Origin: Aliikangiella coralliicola
GTDB lineage: Bacteria > Pseudomonadota > Gammaproteobacteria > Enterobacterales > Kangiellaceae
Direction: 5' to 3'
DNA length: 64,000 bases
Assembly: GCF_007004725.1 (NCBI RefSeq)
Contig: NZ_ML660164.1
Location: 526,437-590,436 of the forward strand
In this document: piece after piece, positions 8,173 through 20,300 of the stretch
Layout: each line of letters starts with the position of its first letter
How positions within the stretch are numbered: position 1 is the stretch's first letter
Program-made: the position numbers and the translations under genes
Notes under the pieces: model-generated
What the model saw: the letters and a program-made list of their open reading frames with translations, nothing else
The model's database searches: none
What the model was told of the DNA's origin: nothing

Positions 8173-8337
8173 AAAACGCCGACACAATAATTATTGAGTA
8201 ATATTTACTCAGTACATTTAATATCTCCGAGTGATATTGAAGTGGATCTATTGATATAAATCGTTTAATATCCCGAGCGTTAGAATAACGCAATAAATTT
8301 ATAAAATTATATTTGCGCTGGAGATATTCGGCGTTTT
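8173..8337. promoter_or_regulatory. Nested inverted and direct repeats upstream of the giant gene
   Basis: A 10-bp inverted repeat AAAACGCCGA (8173-8182) / TCGGCGTTTT (8328-8337) brackets other motifs. There is a perfect dyad TGAGTAA-TAT-TTACTCA at 8195-8211. A direct repeat TTTAATATC(T)CCGAG occurs at 8217-8231 and 8264-8277. AATATCTCC at 8220-8228 recurs inverted at 8320-8328. This could be the giant gene's control region with several binding sites, or a small degraded MITE. No clear promoter hexamers could be fixed. Confidence 0.35.
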
Positions 8338-8391
8338 TTTCTGGGGAATATGGCTCATTTTTTGAGTTATAGTTTGAAGGTATCATTTTTC

Positions 8392-11300
8392 ATGGAAGTC
8401 AAAGATTTCTTGCGCACCGCGATTACTTTCCTTTTTGTTGCGGCTTGTCACTCATCTTTTGCAGCGCCCGCGGACCTCAGTGTCGATATAAGAGCCAATC
8501 ACAAACTTACCGAGAGTGCCAGTCGGACCTCGTATACGCTCAGTCTGAATAATTGTCAGTCGCTGGTTAGAGCTGACTATCAATCTTCAGGTGAGGTAAT
8601 TTCGCTTTCCTCAAAAGATCAGGTCGTTAATCAGGCTAGCACCGCCGGTTGCCAATTTCAGATAACAGACACTTCAGCTAACCGGTTTAATCCAGCGGTT
8701 ACCTTTCATTTTAATGACGGCACCAGCGTTGTGCACAGCGAAGCTTTCGTTGTCGAGAAAAATTCCCCTGAAGTTGAACTTGTTAATGTAGGCGTCGAAA
8801 CCTACCAGTCTAAACAGTTCCTGGTTGCTGAAATTTCGGCTGAAGATGATACCGACATTCGCCACGTGGGTTTTAAAGTTGTCGGAATCAGAGCATCGGA
8901 CTTAAGACAGGTTGGCGGTGTTATTGAAAAAGCAACACCTTTGGCGTTTGCAAGTACCGAAAACACAGAATTAGTTTATCCGAGTGCTAATGGTCAGAAG
9001 CGTTTCAAGATTAGTATTCCAATAGACAACCAATTGAGCGCCGCTGCAATTGCTCGCGATGCCGTTGTTTTAGTCGACGCGTTTGCATTGGACCCGTTTG
9101 GTAATCAACGAACGATCTCCAAAATATCTTTTACCGGCGACAACATTTCCGAAAGTGCACTATCCCTGACTGCCAATCCATCCAATATTGTGTTTAGTAA
9201 TGCCCTGGAAAAGGCAGCCATAGTACCAACTGTTGATTTTGAGTTTAGAGGTCCAACGCCGTTACCAGGCGGAGGAACCGGTGTGACTTACACTTCAAGT
9301 AATACTGAGTACGTTAAGGTCACACCCGCTGGTATCGTTTATCCGGTAAAAGAAACCGAAGGAATTGAAGTATTTATTGATGTTAACTATCCGGGATTAG
9401 ATGTCGTTAAAATTCCGGTTGAGGTCAATTATAGTAAGAGCATTGTTGGGCTAGAGGTGAAAGATCAAGCCGCTGACACGCCTTTTGTCCTTTCTGAATT
9501 AAATTCATATTTTCCGTTACCGTCTGTTGTTGGTGTATTTGATGATGGCTCCAAGGCGGAAATAAGCACTCAACTCAATGTTAGTTATAGCCTTCCCGAT
9601 ATCGCCGGGGGCGTATTAGCACTGGCATCGGAAGCGTCTAACGCGAAGATTATTGCGAGCGCTGCGATACCCGAGTCGACCCCGATAAAACTAAAAATCG
9701 CATTGGCCAGTGCCTCGGCGATTTTCACTGAATTGCCGATTGTTGCCATCGACGCGATTCCATCAGTTGAAGTTAGTGTCCCTGCCAGAGTCTATGCGGG
9801 AGATGTACTGACGATCAAAGCAATCGTTAATGATGACGTGGGTATTAAGCAAGTGAGCTTTTTTGGCGACGGAACTAGCTTAGGCGTAGTCAAAAGCGAG
9901 CCTTATGAATTGCAGCTCAATATTACTGAAGCCATGTTGGGGAGTAACCTTAAGTTCAGTGCAGAGGTTACCGATACGCTTGGACAAACTAATCTTAGTA
10001 GTGAAGCCAGCGTATCCGTTGTTTCCGGCGCCAATCCGAATTTACCAGACTATAAATTTGAATTGCCGGTTGATAACCAGCGCTTTATCGAGAATAGCCC
10101 TATTACCTACCAGGTGTCTTACAATCTCGGTGATATGGAGAAACCGGAGCAGCTGGAAAGTGGTTCGGGCATCTCTTATGTTGAGTATTTTTGGGACGGT
10201 AAAAAGATTGGCGACAGCCTTTTTGCAGGATTTGAAGTCAGGGAAATCCCTCAGGCTGATGGTTCGATAAAGGAATTCCTGTATGAAATTTGGCCGTTAA
10301 ATGGCACCACCAACAATATTTCACTGGATGAAACCTCTGCTGCCATCAGCGCCATAGTGCATGTTCCGGGCGCTAGCGAAAATGCGCCGGCCAGATTAAT
10401 CAAGATCCTGAAAAATCAGCCGCCGACTACTAAAATCAGTTCGCCGACTTCCGGTTCATCGTCAACAGTGGGCAGAGACCTCAGAGTTTCGGTGATTGCC
10501 GCTGATGACACGCTGGCTGCGGGGACCGAAATTGAGCTGTTGGTCAATGGTTCGTCATTTCAGAAATTGACCTATCGCGATTCTGAAGAGCTTGCTAATG
10601 GTAGTTTTGGCTTTAGCAGCACTACACGTCACTTTAATCTGCCAATATTGCAAGAGCACTTAGGGGAAACGCTGGAGCTGAAAACCAGGGTTGTGGATTT
10701 TCATGGATTGGTGAGCTTGTCAGAGCCCGTCAGAATTCCAATTAAGGAAGATCAGGTTCCAACTGTCGGCATTAGCCATCCACTTGAGGGATCCAGTTGG
10801 GTCGCTGGTTTGCCAATTGAAATCAGGGCCGATGCCAGTGACGATATTTCCGTTGAAAAAGTTGATTTCTATATTAATGATCGCTTGATTGGTACTGACT
10901 ACCGTAGACCTTATTCAGTCGTTTATGAAACAGAAGCGACCAACGAACAGGCACAATCTTTGGCGGTTTACGCGATTGCCACCGATGGAAAAAGCCAAAG
11001 TTCAAAAAGCCAAACCGTTAACATCACACTGGGTAACGATGAAGAGCGACCAGTGCTCAATATTGTCTCACCAGAGGTTTCCCATGTTTCTGGTAATTTA
11101 AATATTAGCCAGGTTGTAGAGCTAAATGACTTAGTGATTAAGGCTGCCGGTTATGACAATGTTGACGCGGTCAGAGCTGAGTTAACCGGGGTCAGAAAAG
11201 ACGGTCCGACTTTTATTTTAACTGGAAATCCTGCAGATGTGATCTCGGGAAGCGACTTTCCTCTACAAAAAGTGCCCGGCGCGATTAATGCTTATTCTGC

Positions 11301-14300
11301 GCTACTCCTAGCCAAGGTTCCTGAATTCCTTAACCTGCCTGACGTGGAGTATGACAGCTATCCGATAACCATTACCGTTTATGATGATGCGGGCAATTTT
11401 AGTCAGGAACAAAGAATCATTGGCGTGATCGACGATCAAGCACCGGTGGTTGAAAGTGTATCCTTTGATCAGGAAAAATATTTTACCAGTGATATTGTTA
11501 AGTTAAACGTTCACGCTAAAGACGACCGAGGAGTCGCCTCGGTAACAGTGCGTTATTACTTGGGCAATAACGCCACGCCGCTAGCAACAGAAATTCGTTC
11601 AGACGCCAACGGTTTAATTGTTGCCAAAGATCAAAATGTGCAATTTGAATTAGATTTATCGGCACACCAACTCACCAATACAACTCAATCGCTAAGAGCG
11701 GTTGTGTCGGTCAGCGATAATCGAAATCAATCTTCTCCTGAAGAAGAGGGCACTGCGACTATTGCAGAAGATAGCGAAGCGCCGGTAGGTAGCTTATTAG
11801 AACCTGTTATCGGTAGTCGTTTGTATGGGGGAAGAACCTATGAGTTTAAGGTTTCCGCTCGTGATAATACTGGTATCGCCAGTGTAAAAGTGACCAATCA
11901 GAATAACGAATTATTGAACGTTGGGGCATCGGGGAAAAGCTACCAGGGAAGTTTCAATTACACGATTCCTGATGGCATTGATTCGTTGCAACTCGATCTC
12001 GCGCTAGTTGATGTTCACGGAAATGCTTCTTCATCAAGCTGGGAATATGACAGTTCACAGGAGCAACCGCCTGAGCTGGATATTAGAGCTCCGGCCAACG
12101 GAACCAAACTGATTGAAGGTGAATCTTTCACTTTGATTGTTTCGGCTGGCGATGATTCCGGATTAGCAGGAGTCAGTTTCTTTGTTAGTGACACGGCCAT
12201 TGGAGAGCTTCAGCGTCACGATTTTTCTGTCTCCGAAATTCAGAAAGCCGTTGATCAAGGAACCTACTTGTCACATGCGTTGCGAGTTCCGACAAAAAGC
12301 CAGACCGGAGAAATAAAAATTGGCGCAACGGCGATTGATGATTCAGGACTGGAAACCACGCGATTTTTAGAAATTGAAATTCTTGACGATAGCGAAAAAC
12401 CAGAAATCGTGATGCTTAACCCGGAAAAAGCAATTAGCTTGTTGCCGGGTCAGCGTTTGCTGGTGAAAGGTGAGTCAAGCGATAATATTTTTATCGATGA
12501 ATTCATTCCTGTATTGAAAACTTCTGATGGCCAGATTATTCCACTAAATTGGGAAACCCTGGTGCGTGACGACCGGGTTGAATCGGTAACAATCCCCAAT
12601 CCAATTACCATTGGAGAGGTTATTGTCGCGGAAAGATTTTATAGTGATTATCAAGGGAATATCGTATTACCGAAAAGCTTTATCGCCAATGCTGGTGAGG
12701 TCTATGATTTTTATGTTCAGGCGAAAGACAAAGGCGTTAATACTGGTGATTCTAATGCCGTTAAGCTAACGGTTTTGAGTGACACAGAAGAACCTCTGGT
12801 CAATTTCCGCGCACCGCTATCGGAAGAAGTTGAGCGACAGGAAGTGCCGATTGTCGTTGATGTTAGTGACAACCTGGAATTGACCAGCGTCAAAATCTTT
12901 TTACAAGGTGAGCCGAATACTTTGCTGATTGAGCAACTCGATATTGGCGCCGAGAGAATCACGATTGATAGTGAACAACTCAATCCAACAGTTAAACTCG
13001 ATCTCAATCAGTTTTCGCCAATCCCCGATGCGGGCAAGGTAGTGACATTGATTGCTGAGGCTACCGATAGCTCTGGTAACCTCAAAGTTTATTCTCACAA
13101 TATAAAAATTGTAAAAGACAAAGCTCCCACCATTAATCTGGTCGACATAGTTCCAGAAAATGAAATCACCAAAGGTAGTCTGGCATTCCAGACATTTGAG
13201 ATTACTGATGATCTGGTACTTGATAACAGTCCGGTTAATTTTATGCCTTTGTACTCATCGTTTGATCTTTCCGATCAAAAAGCCATTAGAAATGCTAAAT
13301 CAAAAATAAGCCCTGAAGATGCTTACAATGAGGACCGGTTTGTTTATGCAGAGTGGGCTTATCCAGAGGCGGGCGGTGCTGTTGGTAGTGTGCTCATCGA
13401 TGATAAGCAACAACTTGAATTCATTAATGATACGCTCAAGATTTATCCTGCAAACCTGTCGAATATTGACGCTAGTTTAAAATTGGATTTTGGTACAGAT
13501 GTCGTTACTCATTACCGAGTCAAAGCTTACGGCAATAATATTTGTACAGAGTTAATTTCAGAAACGCTGATTGACTCTCAACCAAGTATCACATTATCAG
13601 AGTTTTTCGGACCAGAAGTTGTGGTACTGGAGATTGAACCAGTCTTCTCCGGCGCGGGCAATTTACCAACCTTCTTAACGAAAATTCGAATTGATGCTGC
13701 GAATCAATCTGCCATCAATCGGTACACTTCAGCGAATAAGACACTCAATGTCGCTCAGTTCAAATATAGAATTACTTATCTGTTGAATGAAACTATTAAC
13801 GGCGAATCTCGCACCGCATTTATCAGTAATGGCGTGATGAATGAATTGGTTGCGAACGACGGAAAATCGTTAGAACTCCCAATCGGTGGATTTACACCGA
13901 TAGTCAGCCAGAATGATATTAACCAGCTCCATGTTTTTGGATTAGTCGCGGATCGATTTGCTCACGAAAGAGAAATTGTCGCGCTACAATCTTTAACCAG
14001 TCAAAATTTAATTGCTGATATTGAGCCGCCGGAATTAGTGGTGATTTCGCCACGATCCGATAGTAATGTGGTCGCCGGTCAGCGGATAAGTTTTGATTTA
14101 GATATTTCGGATAACACTTCCACGGTTGATAAAATCCAGCTGTTTTATGAAGGAAATCTTGTTAACGAAATCGGTGGTGTCTATAACCAGAATAGTTATC
14201 AGTTAAAGTTTGATCTGCCAAAAGATTTACGAGCCGGTGGAAGAGTTCAGTTTAATGTTGTTGTTACTGATCGAAGTAACAACAGCTCGAGCCAGTTGGT

Positions 14301-17300
14301 TGACTTACCGGTTGATAACAACGAAAAACCGGTGATCAATTTTGAACGGTTTGAATCACGTCGAGTCATCACTTCTCAAGAACGGCTCAATTATGGTGAG
14401 TTCTGGGTGAGAACCGGTAGCAACATTCAAATCGAAACTTTGCTGACTGATGACGCCGAATTAAAATCTTATAATATCTATCGCATGACACCGGCAGGTG
14501 AGCGCATTTCAGAATTTGCGAAACTTTACAACACGACTTGCCCGTCGGAACCGATTGTTAAAGAAAAAGAAATTGCCAGTTTTGTTTTTAACCAGGTAGA
14601 GCCAACGCGTTACCAGATGGAACTGATTGATAATACCGATCAGGTAACGGTCAGAGAAATTTTAGTTCATCCTGTTGATAATGTTCGACCTGGCATTCGA
14701 ATTTCTGTTCCGGCTCACGATCACCAAATTGTTGCAGGCACATTTAATATTCAAGCGGCAGCGATGGCCGCGGATGACGCTAGTTTTGATTATGACAATG
14801 TCCAGTTCTTTATTAATGGTTTTGAAGTTCAAGCAACTCGAAACCCTGGCGCAGACACCGGCGGTGATGCTCAAGATAATGCCGCACTAGAGCGAATTTA
14901 TGATGAGTTCGAAACCAACTATGGCGTCGACATTGCTAATGATTACGCCCAACCCAATAGCCCATATGTCAAAAAATTAAGCTGGATAATTCAGCTTCCG
15001 AGCACACTGATCAAAGCGGATGAACAAATCACATTGACGGTAAGACTTACTGATGTTGATAATGCAGTAGGCACCGATGAAATTAATGTGATTGGTGTAC
15101 AGGATAATATCAAGCCTGAAGTCGCATTGATTAGTCCATTAATCGGTTTTGGCGCAGTTGAAGGTAGTGATTTCACTGCAGAGTTCCGTGCATTTGATAA
15201 TGTGAAAGTTGAACAGTTAGAGCTTTACGTTGGATATGGATTAAAAGAAACTTCCAACCAATATCATCAGACAGACTATGGAACTCCGGTTCGTAGCATC
15301 ACCAATATTCCGGCGCGTGATTTTGAAGCCGTGAGTACCGTTAATATCGATACGCCTTTATATCAGCAAATTATTAATGTGCCGAAATACGTTGATATTC
15401 CCAGCCTGTTTCCAAATGTCACTTTAACCGGTGAAGAGCAGTTCGATATCTGGATTAAATTAGTTGCGCGAGACGCTTCTGGTAATTCCAAAGAGTCACC
15501 AGTCAGCTTCCGAATTAATGTTGACCAAAGACCGGTGATCGATATTGTCAGTCCGGTCAATGGTGAGAAAGTGGTTGAGTCAACTTTGTTGCCAATCAAT
15601 ATTCAAGCCTTTGACGACGTGGGCATTCAGTCAGTTCGATTGATCGCCACACATGGCGCTCAAGGTACAGAAGTTACCAATCGTTTATTGCAAGCGCCAC
15701 CTTATAATTTTGTTGTCAATGTTCCGGCATTTGACACAGTTGATCCTGCCAATAATGTACTTCATCTTTCTGTTGAGGCAATTGATACTTTTGGTGCAAC
15801 TATTGGTGAATTAGATAAACACACCGCAACCGAGTCAATCAGTTTAACCATTGGAGAAGATGAAGCGCCGGTGGTGGTTATTGGATTGCCGCTCGATAAT
15901 TCAGAACACATCGAGGGGGCAAAAGTTCTGGTGCAAGTCAATGCGACAGACGATGTCGGCATAGAGCATGTTGTATTAAGCGCCAGCGGTTTAGTTTCCG
16001 GCGAACGTTCGTATACAGACAACCGCGCACCTTACGAATTTTTACTCGATGTTCCTTATGGTCAGGCTGGAAGAGACATTCTTTTATCAGCGGTGGTTAC
16101 CGAATCGAGACTTGCTGGCGACGCGCGAGAAGTGAGCACGATACAGCCAACAAGATTATTAATACTTGAAGATAAAGCTGCACCAGAAATTGTTCTCGAT
16201 AAACCTGAGTCAACAGGCAGTGTTGTGGTTGAAAAGGGAACATTACCATTCCTGACCACTGTGACAGATAATGTTTCTGTTTCGAGGGTGACCGCACAGC
16301 TTTATGCAGATAAAAACCTGAATTGTGATCCTTCTAGTACTCAGGAATGTACTTTCACAGCGCAAGATATTGTCAGTACCGTCAATATGCTGTCACCGCC
16401 TTTTGCGGGAGCGATATCTGTTGGAACCATCGAAGAATATGTCAACGGTGATTCCACTAATGTTAGTCAGCTCGCAATGCTATTTAAGATTGAAGCATCA
16501 GATGGCGTTGGTAATGTTAGTCAGGTAAGTGTCCCTGTTACACTTCATCGCAATGCGAAACCTGAAGTTAATCTAATTCAGATCTTAAATAAGCAAGGTG
16601 AACTTTTAGGTAACATCACAGAGATTACTGAAGGTAGAGAATTTGTCGTCAATGTTATCGCCAGTGACCCCGAAGTAGGTGTGGATTCCGTTGAACTTTA
16701 CCGTGCAATCAATCCAACTTCTGATGACGATTATGTAAAACTTGACGATGATGCCGCTGCGCCTTTTGAATTCCATACTGAAGCCACCAGGAAAGTAGGG
16801 GATATCATTAGCTTCAAAGCCATTGCGACAGATCTCGATGGTAATGAGTCTAATCTGTCGGCTGCGGTAGAGCTTAAAGTGACGGCTGACCTGCCACCCG
16901 AAGCGCGAATTGTAAAACCGACAAATGATGAGTCGGTGATTATTGACGGCCAGTCAATTGAAATTTTTGTTGAAGCCAAAGATGATCTGGGTGCCGATGG
17001 AATCGACCGAGTTGTATTTTATGTCAATGACAATCCGGTACAAACCGTCTACCAATCTTACGGAGGCGTGACTGGTAGTTTTGCTCAGGAACATATTTAT
17101 CGAGCGGTTGTCGTTCCGCCGGAAGGTGTTGATGGTTTTGCACTTCAAGCCACAGCATTCGATGTGCTAGGCCATAGTACGCAAACACAGGTGGTGAAGG
17201 TTGGCCGAGTAGAGGACACAGTCAAGCCTAAATTGTCGGTACTTACGCCTTTCGATAAGAGCGTTGTTACCACAGGACAAACGCTTAAGAGTGTGGTGAG

Positions 17301-20300
17301 TGTTGAAGATATCGGTTCGGAAGCCGATCGTAAAATTAAACAGATCTGGACCCGCGAGTATCAGGATTTAGCAGGCAATTGGTTGACCTTGGCGCAACGG
17401 GAAATTGAATTATTCCGCGACGATGCACGAGTAGTTGGTGATGAGACGCCTGTTAGCGATCCTGACAACCATTATTATATTTATCTGGCTGAATTATCCG
17501 ACGGCAATTTATTACGTCGGGGTGATGGAAATAACGAAAGACTTCGAGTGGTCACTCAAGTTGAAACGCCAAATCACCTGGCCGAAGAAGTGACAACTTA
17601 TGAAGTGGGTTTACCGATAGCCGAGACTCGGTTCTTATTGCCAGAGAACCTGGAAGGTTTAGAGCCTCTCATTGCACAACGTGTATTAGAATCATCGAAA
17701 TCAGTTTATTACACTGCGATAGAACAATACCAAAGTCAGCTGGGCCAAAGTCAACAGAAAGATGGTGCGATGGTTGCTGCCTGGTCAACGGTGTCACCGT
17801 TTACCAGTGAATTTGGCACCAGTGGTCTTGCGAGCTACTCCAGCCTCGGCGATAAAAATGCGGCATGGACCGGTATCTTTCTTGCCGATGCGGTTAATGA
17901 AAAAGAAAGCACCGTCGAAGGTGAGCGATTAATTTTCTCTGAACTATTAAACGGTGCAGCGGAAGTATTTAGAGGCACAATTACCGAGCTACATGCGGAT
18001 GAAGCATTTGTGCTAGCCTCAAAAAGTGGCGAAATTGGTTGTCTGAAAAGTTGTGGTGGCCGCGAAGGATTCGTTAAGTCGGTCGAAAACGAAATCGCGA
18101 AATTTAGCGAAACTGGAAAGATTTACCCGAACAATACCCAAGGTGAATTGATACTCTTTAACACTCGAAATGGTGACGAGAATTTTGGTCTGCCTTATCT
18201 ATATAAAGGTCGAGTCGATTTACCTTACAAAGATACTTATGGTTTGGATCGTCAAGATAATCTGGCGTTAGTCGCTAATGGTTATGGTGGTGTTCAAGCT
18301 ATCGATATTAGTAATATTAGCGCGCCTTATCATGTTGGTTATATTAAACCGAATGGCTTTACTCGAGACGTAAAAATTAGCGGTGATTTTGCCTTTATCG
18401 CGGCATCCTATGAAGGCCTGGTGATCGCGGATTTAAGAGAGCCAAGCCTGCCAATCATTGCGAAACTTGATACTTCTGGGGTAGCGAATCGAATTAAAGT
18501 TGTCGGCGATAATGTGTACCTGACCAATATGTCGGGTGATACTGAAATTTCTCAGCTCGATGTGATCAATGTTGCCGATCCTTATAACCCTTACCTAATC
18601 CGTTCAATCGAGCTCAAAGCCGATCGTGAAGATTTAGTTTCTGATGGTGCTTACGACCTTGAAGTGGTTGGTAATCTTGCACTGGTAACGACCTATCATT
18701 CCGATCAAGAGGATAAACCAGCGACGGCAATGCTGGAGATTATTGATCTGGACAAAGCGAACAATGCAAACATTGACGCGACTGTACCAGTAGTGACTCA
18801 CACAAATACAAGCGAAAATAGTCTTGGCAGTCGTGGCGTCATTGTGGCGAGAGGAAAGGTTCAGTTAGCTGGCGTGAATAGTGGAATCAATTCTGTTGAG
18901 CTACCGGCGTTAACCATTTTAGACCACACGCCATTCCGTGATGAAAGAGATATCAGTACCGATATCGAAAAAATCGTGGTTGAGCTTTCAGCGGTATTGC
19001 CGTCAACTTTACCGATTGAAAATTATGTGACCGTCAATAAGTCGGACCCACTGATTGGTGAAAATATTACCGATAACTTTACCATCGATTTTGCCACAAG
19101 AAACACTGAAAATGGTGAAGAGCCTCACTATCGAGTGATTGAAATTAAACGCAACGCAGAATTTACTTTCGAAAAAGCGGAAGACTATTACGTTACGATT
19201 AAGCAAGGTCTAAACCCATTAACTGGTTACGCGTTAGCTCAAGACTATACTTTTAAGTTCACAACATCAGTTGCTGATAACGCGCTAGCACCGGAGTTCT
19301 TCTCGGTAACGCCAAGTCAAGGAGACATTAACGGTGGCACTGAAATTGTGATCCGCGGCACCAACTTCGGCACTAAACCGGCAATTGAATTGGGTAACCA
19401 AAAACTGTTAGTCAGTAAAGTCGAAGCCGCTTCAGCAGAAGATCCTTATGAGAAAATTTTTGCGACAACAGTACCTAATTATGCTGGGCCGGCCGCAGTA
19501 AAAATTACCAATGATGCTGGTTTAACCGATACAGAGCTGGGTGTGTTTACCTATATCGATGAACTCCGTTTATCTTTTGTAACGCCGGCTATTGTTAGCG
19601 TCAATCAAGATGGCGTTGGTGATGTGGTCGATGTCATCGGCTATGGTTTTAACCATTCAATTGAGTTAACTGCATACATCAGCGGACAACCAGAAACGGC
19701 TAAAACAATAGTGACATCGGACACTGAGTTGACCTTGTATAGTAGCGAACGATTAAGCTGGACCGTGCCGACTTTTGGTCCGAGTTTCAGGGGCTTTGTT
19801 GATTTAGAAATTTCTGATGACCGTGGACGAAAAGCCATATTGCCACGAGCGTTATTTTACGGGCTACTAAAAACTGATCGTATTATTCAGACTGAAGCGC
19901 CGCTCAGTGAAAAACAAATTAATGATTTTAATAGCGGTAAAGAGACTTACATTCCTGACCCATCTAAGTTACCGCCGGGTGCCGTTGTTGATATTGCTTC
20001 TGATAGCGAGAACCAACTTGTCTACGTGTTAGGTAAAGGTGTTATCGGTAACTTTAACAAACCTGACAATTTGGTTGATGAAGATAAAGCCGAAGATTTG
20101 GTTCCACCGGGCTGGATATCTCTGATCCATTATGATCGAGAACAGTTAAGTACTACTGCTGCGCCGAAGCATGGTTTAGGTTATTTCAATTTACCTTATG
20201 ACATGGTGCCGCAGAAAATGTATCTGGGCGAACAGCAGCTTTACGTTGCAGTAAAAGGGCATCACTTCCCGTTTATTAATACCCCGTATGAAGATCAATC

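Larger units (their letters stand above)
7190..8391. other. Divergent intergenic region without a convincing gene
   Basis: About 1.2 kb between the eCIS operon (leftward) and the giant gene (rightward). It is AT-rich, with several short open frames that show no family resemblance, weak starts and overlap with repeats. It holds REP-like copies at 7750-7786, 7823-7859 and 7947-7983, and palindromes at 7575-7591, 7631-7642 and 8195-8211. Promoters for both directions must lie here, but no unambiguous -35/-10 pair could be assigned by eye. Confidence 0.7.

Noticed and set aside
8168..8386. Minus-strand 72-residue open frame before the giant gene
   Set aside because: It covers the nested repeats and the giant gene's leader, with no ribosome site and no recognisable content.
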